Assembly: GCA_021927905.1 (NCBI GenBank)
Contig: BLLK01000020.1
Span: forward strand, 124,001 to 188,000
Direction of reading: 5' to 3'
Length of the DNA: 64,000 nt
From: Chaetoceros tenuissimus
Lineage: Eukaryota; Bacillariophyta; Thalassiosirophyceae; Chaetocerotales; Chaetocerotaceae
A program made the translations under genes and the position numbers. This document shows, piece after piece, positions 40,510 to 51,174 of this stretch. Numbering within the stretch: the stretch's first letter is position 1; each line of letters opens with the position of its first letter. A model generated the notes under the pieces. It had not been told where the DNA came from. It saw only the letters and a program-made list of their open reading frames with translations, and did no database searches.

Positions 40510-42270
40510 TTATAATCTACATTTATCTACTTTACTGTCTAGTCGAAAATACCTTTCTACATCATCCCCACACTGTTGTCGACATTGTCTTTGGGAATCG
40601 AAAGTATCAGTTTTACCCACGAATTCGTTACACCAACACGATGAATCTTTCACGTAGCTTCCAAAGTAATTCAATATAGAAAGAATGTCATCCCTTTCCA
40701 TATTTGATGCCCTTGTTGCGATATTACTACTATAACGCATCTTCTGTACAACTCGTGGACTCGTACTTTGAGTACTGGATAATCTCCTTCTCGGAATTTC
40801 AGTTGAGGCCATTGGTAATAATTCCATGTCTTCTTCATTGCAGCTGTACCATATTGTTCTGCGCCTTCTTGGCCCTTGATGTTCGAAATCATAACGATCG
40901 TCAATCACTTCTGATAATCGCCTATGTTTGACTTGATTACTTGAAGCGTTTGCCTTGTCTTCTTCCCAAGTAGGGTCGACCAAGGGGTAAATATGAGGTA
41001 CAGATCCACTCACTTGCGTGATTAGAATTGAGACAATCATGGACAGTATTTCCATCTTTAAATCGGAGAGGAGCGCTTTCTTGTCTTCATATTTTGAAGT
41101 TGTAGATTGATAAAGGGAAACCAATGACTGGAAACGTTCATGAGCAAAGAAACACAGGTAGTTTCTATGTAGGAACGAACCTGATAGATCCATAACTATA
41201 GGAACATCCAGAGTCTTTTCACTATCGCAAACAGCCGTGAAATTGGACTCTTTTTCTACAACCTCATTCACCGAATCTATTCTCGGAGCACCTAGAGCTA
41301 TACCATAATCGTAGATGCCAGATCCAATCAGTTGCAGAGGATATCGTCGTGCCATTTGAAATCCAGTCTCTAGTGATTCCATGATACCAATAGTATCGTC
41401 ATTCTTGATATGAGCTATATCCTTCATACCATCAAGAAAGAGTATAATATTATTTTTTACGTGTTCACTGATTGAGTTCAACACAAAAGCTTCCTCACTC
41501 GCATCAATCAAGCGTATCATTTTATTCTTTTGCCACGAAAGTATCCTCCTTCCATAGGTCTTATCCAAGTGTAGCTGCGTTGACGATCCATTGTATACCA
41601 CTAGAATATCTCCAATGATTGAAGTAGAACTTTGCTTTTGTAATGTTTGCAATGTCAATATGTTCATGAATAGCGGTCGAAAGAACTTATCCGAAGAAAA
41701 GTCAAATAAAATGACAACAGTAAACTTTTCTGCACAACTTTGTTCTTCTGGAGGCTGATTGCATACTTTCTCATTTCCACTTCTATATCTATCTTCTTGC
41801 CACTTCTCAGCCTCTGTTAAAAAAGTAGAAGTCTTGGCTATATCACTTGAAGCGCATTGCTGTTGAGCTTGCTTTGCTCTTTGATAAATTTTCTCCATGG
41901 CAACATCAAATTCTGTTTTCTCTTCTTGTTTTACGCCATCAATTTTCTCAGCGTGACTGACTGTGTCTATCTTCTCAAAGTTACTTTGACTTGTTGCATT
42001 CATAGTCGTAGGGATGCTATGCACTTCTTGTCTAGTAGAGGCTGCATCAAATGCAATTTCAAAATTTCCATCATCAAGATGAACCAAACTTTCATTGAGG
42101 ATATGTACATGTGTGTAATACGTCAAAAAGAGGCCAAATAGAATTATTGACCAGAATAATATTTTCAAGAATGGCTTCTTTGTTTTCTTTGTCATTGAAG
42201 AGTCCCCTATTGATTCGCTTGATGACATCGTACTCAAATCATGTTTACTACTATCATTGATGAGCATCAT
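40510..42270 (-). CDS. Type II membrane protein, possible GT64-like glycosyltransferase without a clear DxD
   Basis: The protein has 586 residues. A cytosolic serine-rich start is followed by an anchor (about residues 34-50, LKILFWSIILFGLFLTYY) and a stem. A domain from about 175 has CAEKFTVVILFDFSSDKFFRPLFMNI, DILVVYNGSS, NKMIRLIDASEEAFVLNSI and NNIILFLDGMKDI. The strand order and the late ...SGSFLHRNYL resemble exostosin-type GT64 domains (TVVI...; VVVYNN; LDDD; HR-YL). Where GT64 has a metal-binding LDDD this has LDGMKD, so it may be inactive or differ. The C-terminal cysteine-rich section (CWCNEFVG, CRQQCGDDVERYF) is not a GT feature I know. Low certainty on the family. Confidence 0.45.
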   Translation of the reverse strand: MMLINDSSKHDLSTMSSSESIGDSSMTKKTKKPFLKILFWSIILFGLFLTYYTHVHILNESLVHLDDGNFEIAFDAASTRQEVHSIPTTMNATSQSNFEKIDTVSHAEKIDGVKQEEKTEFDVAMEKIYQRAKQAQQQCASSDIAKTSTFLTEAEKWQEDRYRSGNEKVCNQPPEEQSCAEKFTVVILFDFSSDKFFRPLFMNILTLQTLQKQSSTSIIGDILVVYNGSSTQLHLDKTYGRRILSWQKNKMIRLIDASEEAFVLNSISEHVKNNIILFLDGMKDIAHIKNDDTIGIMESLETGFQMARRYPLQLIGSGIYDYGIALGAPRIDSVNEVVEKESNFTAVCDSEKTLDVPIVMDLSGSFLHRNYLCFFAHERFQSLVSLYQSTTSKYEDKKALLSDLKMEILSMIVSILITQVSGSVPHIYPLVDPTWEEDKANASSNQVKHRRLSEVIDDRYDFEHQGPRRRRTIWYSCNEEDMELLPMASTEIPRRRLSSTQSTSPRVVQKMRYSSNIATRASNMERDDILSILNYFGSYVKDSSCWCNEFVGKTDTFDSQRQCRQQCGDDVERYFRLDSKVDKCRL

Positions 42271-43331
42271 TCTTCGCTCGCTCTCAGAATAGAAAAATGA
42301 GGTAAAAGATCGAACCTGCTTTCTCTCTTTAGCATTAAAAGGACACTTCTAAGAGAATGTCTATCGTTAATCAAAAGCCAATGAACGCAATTGTATATGT
42401 TATTAAATGTATGGATTGCACATGAATAATGTGTAATTGAAAAAAGCAACAACACAGTTTGTGCAATGTAGACTAAAAGTTATGTAAGTACGACATGAAC
42501 ATAACAGTATTATAACTATCGCTTTTTCGAACATAAATTTCCCTTTTTATTTCTGCATCTGCCCTAATTCTATCCTCATCGTATAATTTAGATATTTATA
42601 TTTTATAGATTTTAATATTATATATGCTTGCATTATACGCCAGCCTCGCTTCAAATACTCCTGATTTTCAATTACTCTTCACCATAGTCAAAGATATTCC
42701 TACAATCGCATCAGGTAGACTTCTAGAGAGATGCTGAAATATAACATTGCTAGACTCAACAAGCCTTTAACGTATTATCAGCCATTTGACATGAAGTAGG
42801 ACATCAAGGAATGCAGTTTTATGGATACGGCACTTCCTTCTCATCGTGAATGAAATATCATAAAAACAGTTATGGTTATCATGAAAAAATTATGCAAAAT
42901 AGCATACTCGTAGTGTCTATAGTTAGCGTAACTTCAAGTAAAAATTGTACTTCAATATTGCGGATACGGAACCCCGTATTCGTATGCCAGTTGGAATGGG
43001 TTCTCATCGTGAACAAAATATCATAAAACACAATGTCTACGTGAAAAACAACACTGACGTTGAATTTATCGTTGCATGAAAAGATAATAATGACAGCATG
43101 GGACATCATGACAGGATACTTTTCTGGAAATGAGAATTACCGTAAGTATAAAAGGATATTTTACAGGAAAAACTATCATTAAAGAGTATCGGAGTTATTG
43201 TGGAGTTATTGTGTATCCTCAAGTGGAATGGTGGAATATTTCAGAGGCAGTCCAGGGAAGGATCGTGCATCGCTTCTTTTTATCCATTATATGGTAGTTG
43301 ATCCTCTTGAACATAACATATAATTACTACA
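42271..43331. other. Gene-poor divergent spacer
   Basis: About 1 kb without a supported gene. It holds an imperfect direct repeat (about 42824-42866 and 42960-43040) sharing ggatacgg and ctcatcgtgaa(t/c)(g/a)aaatatcataaaa. Confidence 0.5.
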
Positions 43332-44396
43332 ATGATAAAAGCTAATCACTTTCTAGATCCGATGCACGCGTATCCCTTTTCAAATACAAGTCATCATGGC
43401 TGTCGGAGTAACAGCCTCTTGTCACGAAGGAGTAGCATAGTAGGAGTACTTCCATCATCCAATAGTAACAACGAAAGAATCTCCTCTTCACCTCTTCGTC
43501 TTCGGCGGCGAGAGTCTACAGGGGCAGTTTCAAACTATAAGCAGGCTGATGGACGAAGATGTAGGGACCATAACCATGACTCTTGCATACGGAAAAGCTG
43601 CAGCTCCACAAAGGCTCGCTTAGAATCTATTCGCCGAAACAGCAGTCTTCAATGGTACTCTCATAGTCCTGAAATCATCAGCAAACTTTCTGAACTCGTC
43701 AGTCAACTTGAAGACTCAAGCATTACTTCCAATGTAAGCTTTGAAGTCAAGGAACCTGTTGTAGAAAAGTCTTATGCCAAAGCAGGTAGATCGCAGTTTT
43801 CTCAAGAATATTTAGACCTGATTCAAGATGACTTGGAATTAGAAGAGTCACTATTTCAAGAGTCGACCAGTCCTGCTTCGAGCTCTAGATCTTTGAGCTC
43901 AAGCAGAGATACTTTACCACCCATCATTATTCAGCAAGCAGATATATTACGAAAGAGTTTTAATCAAGATTCAGGGCTTACGATACCGATGCCGAAACTT
44001 ATACTTACAGTCATTAAATCTCTTTCTGGAAATGATCGATGCTTTGACTGCAACTGTAACGATCCTAATGAATTGAATTGGGCATCGATACCTGATGGAA
44101 CTATACTATGCGATGAATGTTCCATAGAACATATGGAATATGTAGGCGAAAGTGACATTCTAAGTTTCACAGATCTTGATTGGAAAATTCATGAAATTGT
44201 CGCTCTTTTAGAAGGTGGAAACGATGCCTTTTTGAATTATTTAGCAAAGTATAGTTGTGTACATGGAGAATTGTTCTTGCTACAGAAAGCTTTACAGAGT
44301 GGCAACTTGGAAGAATTATATGGTTCATTGACAGCGAGGCAATATAGCCAACATATGAAACGAAAAGTCAAATCTGTATTACATCAAACAAGCTAA
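43332..44396 (+). CDS. ArfGAP-like zinc-finger protein 1
   Basis: The protein has 354 residues, one exon. The first 220 residues are basic, serine-rich and probably disordered. The C-terminal domain begins LILTVIKSLSGNDRCFDCN; Cys237, Cys240, Cys260 and Cys263 plus GTILCDECSIEH give an ArfGAP-type C-x2-C...C-x2-C finger (the family reads GN..C.DC...W.s...G...C..CsgiHR). The HR of true ArfGAPs, whose Arg is the catalytic finger, is replaced by HM, so GAP activity on Arf GTPases is doubtful. Helices follow (DWKIHEIVALLEGGNDAFLNYL; SLTARQYSQHMKRKVKSVL), as in ArfGAP folds. It is a paralogue of the gene at 44886. Confidence 0.65.
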   Translation: MIKANHFLDPMHAYPFSNTSHHGCRSNSLLSRRSSIVGVLPSSNSNNERISSSPLRLRRRESTGAVSNYKQADGRRCRDHNHDSCIRKSCSSTKARLESIRRNSSLQWYSHSPEIISKLSELVSQLEDSSITSNVSFEVKEPVVEKSYAKAGRSQFSQEYLDLIQDDLELEESLFQESTSPASSSRSLSSSRDTLPPIIIQQADILRKSFNQDSGLTIPMPKLILTVIKSLSGNDRCFDCNCNDPNELNWASIPDGTILCDECSIEHMEYVGESDILSFTDLDWKIHEIVALLEGGNDAFLNYLAKYSCVHGELFLLQKALQSGNLEELYGSLTARQYSQHMKRKVKSVLHQTS

Positions 44397-44885
44397 AAAG
44401 AAGGAATATATATTATGTAATTACTAGGTCAAATATTTTACATCTTCAAAAACTATAGTACTGACTGGGTTACTGATTAGTTTGAGCAGTAATTGAATTT
44501 ATTTTAGAAAGATTTTATTTGCATACAATGCTAACTTGACGACTCACCTTTCCAACGGAGAAACGGAGAAAAACGTATGCAAGATTGATTCTCGAGTCAG
44601 AGAAAATCATAAGGCCTGCATTTCCTTTGACTGCGGGGCTGTATGAAAGATTGATTCTCGAATCGGAGAAACAAGCAGCTGTCAGAAGTATTCCGCACAG
44701 AAATAATCCTTGTTGTCATGACACAAATATGTCGCAATAATTTGACATTTCTTATAGGTACTGTTCCGGTCTGTACTATGCCATGCATACCTAACCTTGT
44801 ATTTTGTTCATGTGAAGGAACGACACATGAATATCTCAAATCGAACTTTTCCTCATAATTACTTGAAATTCAGTAGAACTACAAA
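44397..44885. other. Spacer between the two ArfGAP-like genes
   Basis: Contains an imperfect direct repeat of about 28 bp (about 44579-44606 and 44646-44673, core agattgattctcga). No gene is seen. Confidence 0.5.
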
Positions 44886-46208
44886 ATGAAACCAGACCTT
44901 TCATCTAACAAAAGTACCTGCAGTCTAACTATATCTATATCTGGGACTTCATGCCAATCCTCAGAATCTTCAGCATACATAGACGAAGAGGAAATGAACA
45001 ACATCAAGAAACAAGAAACTCCGTGCTTGGATAACAACTTTCTCGCAAAAGATAAAAGCATGAGAGTGAATACAAAAAATAGATTGCATAATCATGTTCT
45101 TTTGCTGAAACGAGAGCATAGAAATAGGATCCTGATGATAAGTAGAAGCGAGAGAACAATACTCAGAGATAGCTCTACAGTCCACAATTTCCTGAATTAT
45201 AAAGCAGCAAAAAGCGAGCGCTCTTTACTCCTCCAAAAAGAAAATAACTTTTCATCATGTGATTCCTCGCGGAAAAAAGACACAATGTTGGCTCCAAAGA
45301 ACTATATTCGCGATCAAGTATGGGATGAGCATAGGAGGCGTTTCCCTACAAAGAAAGAACAAGAGGAGCATCAAGAAGTGCTGCCTCTTCCGGCAGTAGA
45401 CACACCACAGCAACCTTCACCTACATTTGAAAGGAGGAAACAACTTCAGCGCACAAAATCATTTACAGAAAGACGTAGAAGCTCTTTGTTACGCCAACAG
45501 AGTTTTCCAAGAGGCCTTCAAGACTCGAATAGATATAATCATCAAGACTTCCTTCAAGATGAGCTCGACTTTGAGGAAAAATTTCTACTTCCTGACGAAG
45601 ATAAAAGACGTACTGAATGCCAAAAGTCAATGTTACCATCACCTTCCACTATGCTATGTGAGGTATCTCCTCGTCTTCTCGAGTCGAGTCGCAAAAATAA
45701 GGCAAACATGTCAAACTTCTTATTTAACTCTTCCCTGCTTTGGAATAGTTTCAAACATTCTTTGAAACCAGATGGTGCTGGACTAACTATGAAAGTCCCT
45801 CAGGAGATCCTTTTCATCATCAAGGTTTTACCAGGAAATGATCGCTGTTTTGATTGTAACTCTCGTCATGATCTAGTATGGGCTTTTGTACCTCATGGCA
45901 CAATCCTATGTGAGTCATGTGGCTTCGAGCATTTGAGTAGTGTTCGTGATGATGACATCCTGAGTTTCTCTGGAGATCTCGATTGGAAATTCAAAGAACT
46001 GATTTCTTTACTTGAAGGAGGAAATAGAGCTCTGCTATCATTTTTGAAACAACGAAGCATTGAGAATAGAGAACATGAATTGGTCGCAACAGCTATGAAA
46101 GAACATGATTTCAGTAGCTTGTACAATTCCAAAACTGCTTCACAGTACCGCAAATTTATGAGAAAAAAGGTACAAAGTGTAGTCATGAGATATCGCAATA
46201 AATTATAG
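44886..46208 (+). CDS. ArfGAP-like zinc-finger protein 2
   Basis: The protein has 440 residues, one exon. It has a long basic disordered N-terminus with RRKQLQRTKSFTERRRSS-type text that looks like a kinase target. The C-terminal domain (about 305-440) has VPQEILFIIKVLPGNDRCFDCN, GTILCESCGFEHLSSV and DDDILSFSGDLDWKFKELI. The four cysteines are kept (C-x2-C-x17-C-x2-C) but the Arg after the CxxH block is absent, as in its neighbour. The tail ENREHELVATAMKEHDFSSLYNSKTASQYRKF parallels copy 1. Both genes share orientation and end layout, so they arose by tandem duplication. A loose 55-bp copy of the tail region lies at 48482-48535. Confidence 0.65.
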   Translation: MKPDLSSNKSTCSLTISISGTSCQSSESSAYIDEEEMNNIKKQETPCLDNNFLAKDKSMRVNTKNRLHNHVLLLKREHRNRILMISRSERTILRDSSTVHNFLNYKAAKSERSLLLQKENNFSSCDSSRKKDTMLAPKNYIRDQVWDEHRRRFPTKKEQEEHQEVLPLPAVDTPQQPSPTFERRKQLQRTKSFTERRRSSLLRQQSFPRGLQDSNRYNHQDFLQDELDFEEKFLLPDEDKRRTECQKSMLPSPSTMLCEVSPRLLESSRKNKANMSNFLFNSSLLWNSFKHSLKPDGAGLTMKVPQEILFIIKVLPGNDRCFDCNSRHDLVWAFVPHGTILCESCGFEHLSSVRDDDILSFSGDLDWKFKELISLLEGGNRALLSFLKQRSIENREHELVATAMKEHDFSSLYNSKTASQYRKFMRKKVQSVVMRYRNKL

Positions 46209-46446
46209 ATTTAGAACTAGTATTTATTTTTTTGTATTACAAATTTACTCGCTTGAAATGCCAATTTTTATAATAACTTTGTAAAACTTTTATTGCAAAC
46301 TTATTCATTAGAGGTGCAGCAAGTAGAGTTACGCCGTCTTTTCGCTATGAAGAAGATCCGGTTTGATGAAGTAGATAGTTCATCCATCTAGCGGAATGCT
46401 ATTGTCTCTTATCGCAACATGTTACTAGTTAGTGTGACTTAAACAG

Positions 46447-47566
46447 ATGTTGTTATTCCCATTCATTTTAAAGTTGAACTTTGAAGAAGAAAGCTTGTTC
46501 AAGTCTGTTGACATCTGTTGACATTCAAACAAACCGTGAAAATCTTCGCGCCAATAACAATAGTTCAAAACCAACTAATGGTGAAACTCTTGAAGAAGTT
46601 TGGAATCCACATAATGATTCAAGCAATGATCCAGATGAAGAAGTTGAAGTTGATGATCTTTCTCCATCTGAGTACATTCTACAAATTAGAAAATCCCCTC
46701 CAACTCCTATCGAGAATGCACAGCTTACCATGGTTACCACTCTTCCACCAAACCATCCGTCCTTTCTTCCACATTACTTCTACTGGGGTGTCTATGATCC
46801 AAGATTGCAATTAAAAACGCTCTCCTACGCTGATGACATATGGAAAGATCACCGTTCTAATAAAGACATTGCATATGGGAATTTTCCCACAGATGACTTT
46901 ACTCCAGCAAAACGAAAACAATATGAACGGGAAATGCTACGTGAAAAAGTGTTCTATAAAGTATCAAGAGACACAATGAATATCTTTCGACCTGAACATC
47001 CGGTGATTTTTGAATTGGTTGGAAGAAAGAAAGGACTTGATAAAAAAACAATGGATATTACTTGTAAGTATATCAAAAGAATTGATGAATTGAAAAATGC
47101 AATCTACAAAAAGTTCAATGAAAATGATGTATCACTTGCATTGAAAGTGATCAGAGCACATGCAAATGAAAACAAGACAGGGGGCTGTAGTCTACATTTT
47201 GACCCTTATGAAGAAAAGAAAGATCCTTGGAAATTCCGCATTATTTTAACCTTAGGCAGATGGTTGAAATTATTTGGTTTTACAAACTCATGTTCGAAAA
47301 ATGATCCATTGTTTACAAAGTTGTTCAAACATGGTGATTTCATAATTTTTAATCGAACTTCTGCTGGGTCTGATAAAAAAGCAGATGGGTCGCATCTTTT
47401 TCATGCAGCCCAGCTTCTTCCAAAACCAGAGGACATGAAGGAGGATGCGTTTATTTTCACTCTCGTTCTTGATATCACTTTGATTAACAAGAATGCAAGA
47501 GGCTTTTGGAAAAATCCAGAGGAACTATTACAATGGTTGATTGAGGAGGGATTCGTGCAAGTATAA
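46447..47566 (+). pseudogene. 2OG-Fe(II) dioxygenase-like gene with a 10-bp tandem duplication in its 5' end
   Basis: From an ATG at 46447 the frame reads MLLFPFILKLNFEEESLFKS and then meets a perfect 10-bp tandem duplication (tctgttgaca, 46504-46523). With one copy counted the frame continues for 369 residues; with both it stops early. The long downstream frame has no ATG near its start. The body carries GGCSLHFDPYEEK (H-x-D), FRIILTLGRW, HGDFIIFNRTSAG and HLFHAAQLL, which match the double-stranded beta-helix pattern of 2-oxoglutarate/Fe(II) oxygenases (H-x-D...H), AlkB-like in order. It could be a recent pseudogene, a strain-specific allele, a sequence error, or use an undetected 5' exon. 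Confidence 0.5.
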
Positions 47567-47879
47567 ATAGGGGAAGTTGGGGTTAAATTTATACTTTTTA
47601 AAATAAACATTTGTTTGTTCTTATATTGTCGAATAAAATTGAATAATATTGCCTTTTGCGTATAAACACCTCACTTTGTCTCTGGTAGAATAGTTTAACT
47701 CCCGGGTCTGAATCTCAGCTTCGTCTACTCCCGAGGATTTGCGTCTATCTTAATCCTTCTAATTTCCGTGTGGTTCGTTGCTGAAAGTAAGTATGTATGC
47801 GCATCTCTAATAATTTCCGACCTTTCCACAGCTGTATATATATATCTTACACAGTGAATAGTTCTGCCCCTAAGATATT

Positions 47880-48098
47880 TACAAGTAAGCCTTCAGATTC
47901 ACCTTCTGTAAGCATTGAGCCTACCAGTCCGTCTTTGCAGCTGTCAAATATTCCAAGTCTGTCGAGTGTACCTTCAGCTCTACCTTCTGCAAGTATTGAA
48001 TCTTCTCAGTCTCCAAGTTTGTCAAGTAAGCCTACAACTTCAGCTTCACCTTCTGCAAGCATTGAGCCTTCTCAGTCTCCAAGCTGTCTCGACCTTTA
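47880..48098 (+). repeat. P/S/T-rich coding repeat relic
   Basis: About three imperfect units encode SKP(S/T)...SPSASIEPSQSPS text, like the linker repeats of diatom surface proteins. The flanks have no recognisable domain or start, so I take this as a relic of a larger gene. Confidence 0.5.
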
Positions 48099-48481
48099 CA
48101 CATGCCTTAAAAGTACCTTCAGCAATCACGTCCATTTCGGGAAGAACCATGATGACTTCACATTTCTGTCTCTCTTTGTATACAAGATATTAACGATTCT
48201 CTTTGTCCTATAATTTCTCTTTCTTGTTCAATTCTGTTTCACTGATACACTTGTGCGCATCCGCCATATCTTCATAATTGAGCTTGTTTTTGTAAAAAAC
48301 TCGAGGTCCGTCATCCTCTTCAATGAAATCATCCATACGATCTTTGATCAAGTAAGTGCACCATGCTTCTGTTCTTTTCATTTGCTTGAAATGAGTGGTG
48401 CGCGTGACTCGTACGTACAACGACATAGTGAACATCTTCGCGCCGATTTTCTATGTTATGCGGCTAGTTAGTAAGCTATCT

Positions 48482-48535
48482 AAAGAACATGAATTGGTCG
48501 TCGCAACAGCTATGAAAGAACAGGATTTCAGTACC
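48482..48535 (+). pseudogene. Fragment of the ArfGAP-like gene tail
   Basis: The text agaacatgaattggtcg...gaaagaaca-gatttcagta repeats codons of the EHELVATAMKEHDFSS region of the gene at 44886, with a 3-bp insertion. Only about 55 bp are kept. Confidence 0.7.
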
Positions 48536-49835
48536 TGTTTAGTGACTAATGGGAATCGGTCCCATTTTCCAACTGCTCCAAAATTTCTACAAGACCCATA
48601 TACAAGACTTATTATCACTGCTAAAAATAAGTCGAACACTCAATCCAACACAACTACTTCATCCTAATACATGTTTTGTACATGTGTGTAACTTGGTTTG
48701 GTTCAAATTGATGTAGTACGCGATTACGAAGGTGAAATACATATGGGACAGGACTGTCGTCGATTCCAAGTTTTATCGGTCCCAAATGTAAAGTGTTGAT
48801 TTTGAGCATTAGATGATCTCAGACGTGGGGACCATTTTGAACTTAAGCTCTACGATATCATATGAAACAGAGTCTATCATGGGTAGGGCATCAGATTCGT
48901 TCTTTTGAGCACAATGTGAAGGGCAAAGACAAGGGGGATGTGAAAAAGTTAGCCTCCAGTAGTGGATAGGGATATTCCGCTTACTTCTTCATTTTATCAA
49001 TGAAGTTAATGTTCTTTGGTACGGTAGAGACATGATACAGAGTGTTTGAAATTATATGGTTTTGAGGAATTTTAATTGACTTGAAAAGCATGAAATAATT
49101 GTACAAAGAATGATGTTACAGTCCTCATCAAGAACGAGAAGAAACGGACAACTATGGTATCATTGAAAATGCGCTTGAAAAGATATACAAGCCAGGACAC
49201 AAAACATGCAGCACTCTGTCTAAAATACAAATAAGATCATATAAAGATTTTACTATTGTCAAAGATTTATGATCAAAGAAATGTATGAATAAACGTAGTC
49301 TTCTTCATCTGTTTTTTTGTTGAGATATGTATTTCATGTATTCTCACGTACGTACTTTCATACTAGGACCGTTTTCTGAGTTCAATGTATGGGACCGATT
49401 CAAGTATGGTACAATTAGAAGTGAAAAATATTCCAATTTCATTATAACCAACACATAGTGCTTTAGTATAAACTTGAATATATATGTTGCATACTTCAAT
49501 TCATTTGTTGAATCCATATGTACTGATTTATATGCGATATTTGTCTAGGTGGATATATTTACCAACGAATCGGTCCCATCCGTTGCACGAGAGTCAATGG
49601 AGTGTCAACGTACTTGACATACCAGGGCGGCTACAATTAGCCACTAAACAGGTAGCTTGTACATTGAAGTTCGAAGATCGAAGAGACATAAAACGTGACA
49701 CCCCTTGCCTATCCTTTTTTTTTGTCATTACATAATTACTTCTATTAGAAACAAAAATGTAAGTTCATCTTTCAATATCCTTCAATTCAATATTCTCATA
49801 CATATATTCACTAATCATCTACGGCAAACAGCATC

Positions 49836-50801
49836 ATGAAAGCAGCAATCATTACATCTCTCATTGCATCTGCAGCAGCATTTGCACCTTCCAACTCAAA
49901 CAATAGCAACAATGTCAAACTATCGGAGACCAAAGCTGATCTCGAAGATATCGCAGGAAAACTAAACCCAATTGTAAAATTCTGGGATCCAATGGGACTT
50001 TCCGACGGTGATTTCTACGATATGGGCGAAGAAGCGACCGTAGGATGGCTTCGTCATTCTGAAATCAAACATGGAAGAGTAGCCATGGCTGCATTCGTAG
50101 GATATTGCGTCCAATCTAATTTCATTTTCCCATGGCCTCAGCATCTTGATGGAAGTACAGGTCCATCTTTTGATTTATCCCCTGAACAGCAATGGGATGC
50201 TATTCCAGAAGCAGCAAAGTGGCAAATCTTTACATTGATTGGGTAAGTGTCAAGTTCTTGAAGTTGAAACACGCGCAACTTATTCTTTTACTCACCCATT
50301 TATCCATTTGAATTAGTTTCCTCGAGATCTGGGATGAGTGTTCCAATTTACAAGGAGTCCCACACTACACCAAAGGCCGTATGCCAGGACAGTATCCATC
50401 TCTCCAACCATTCCGTGACAATGTCCACTTTGCATTGGACCTCTATGATCCATTTGGATTCAGTAAGAACCGTAGCGAGGATGCAAAGGCGAGAGGTCGT
50501 CTTGCGGAAGTAAACAAGTACGTATTCTGATAGGTGTTGTGTTTATGCTATATATTCTCATCGATATATTTTTTCTAAATATTCTATTTTACAGTGGAAG
50601 ATTGGCAATGCTTGGTATCTTTGGATTCTTGAGTGCAGATAAAGTCGCTGGAAGTGTTCCTGCATTGAGGTAAGCATATGCATATTTTTACATTTATCAT
50701 ATTTGTTCAAATCTCAAATATTATATTTATTTGACAGTGAAATTGCAATTCCATACGATGGTAATGTTATGATTCCTTTCGAGGGAAATTTCCATCTTTA
50801 A
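49836..50801 (+). CDS. Fucoxanthin-chlorophyll a/c light-harvesting protein (FCP)
   Basis: There are four exons: 49836-50242, 50317-50517, 50595-50669 and 50738-50801, with introns of 74, 77 and 68 bp; 248 residues. The plastid presequence has a signal core (AAIITSLIASAA) and AFAP cleavage motif. The mature protein has the first LHC helix with LRHSEIKHGRVAMAAFVG (Glu-His chlorophyll/ion-pair motif) and a middle helix around AKWQIFTLIGFLEIWDE. The third helix, EVNNGRLAMLGIFGF, spans the exon 2/3 junction and supports it. It ends EIAIPYDGNVMIPFEGNFHL. It binds chlorophyll a/c and fucoxanthin in the thylakoid antenna. The exact LHC subfamily cannot be set by eye. Three introns in an FCP gene is rather many. 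Confidence 0.9.
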
Positions 50802-51174
50802 TTCACTTTTGATGGATTACTTCATTCTACTGCATTTCTAAATAATAAAACAATATTCCGTTTTTTATCAATCTTCGTTATATACATAAACATTCTTGCT
50901 TTCAGCTTTGCGATCGAAGTAAAAGTACATTATGTATTGTCATTTCTTTTTGTACGAAATTGAAATGATTCAATTTCAAATAAGAGGTTATGATATTTCA
51001 ATAGATCATGTATCAGGGGTATGAGAAAATACTCAATGAATGTAATTTCATAGACATACATTCTTTCCCATACCCCTTCCGCATCACACAAGATATTTTC
51101 TTCAACCGCACTCTTCCTCTTCTCCGTCCATCAGTGTTCTCTTCACTCTTCACATTTCATAAGAAGAAAGAAAG
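50802..51174. other. Spacer between FCP and VTC4 genes
   Basis: It contains a polyadenylation-like aataataaaac just after the FCP stop and a long imperfect hairpin at 51016-51076. The pyrimidine-rich 3' part leads into the VTC4 start. Confidence 0.5.
51016..51076. repeat. Long imperfect hairpin
   Basis: The outer arms ggggtatgagaaa / tttcccatacccc pair at 12 of 13 positions, and the inner arms gaatgta / tacattc pair perfectly. It lies about 100 bp upstream of the VTC4 start. It could be a 5' UTR structure, a terminator-like structure for FCP, or a MITE relic. Confidence 0.55.

Larger units (their letters stand above)
47567..49835. other. Gene-poor stretch with relics
   Basis: This 2.3-kb stretch holds P/S/T repeat relics (47880-48098), a fragment of the ArfGAP-like gene (48482-48535) and several aatcggtcccat motifs in both orientations (about 48555, 48771, 49387, 49569), including a small palindrome atgggaatcggtcccat at 48550. 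A possible intron with GTAAGTATG at about 47788 cannot be tied to a gene. The frame on the minus strand at 48208-48435 is unrecognised. Confidence 0.4.

Noticed and set aside
47797-48213. Frame of 138 codons with P/S/T repeats as a stand-alone gene
   Set aside because: There is no signal peptide, domain or plausible start; I list it only as a repeat relic.
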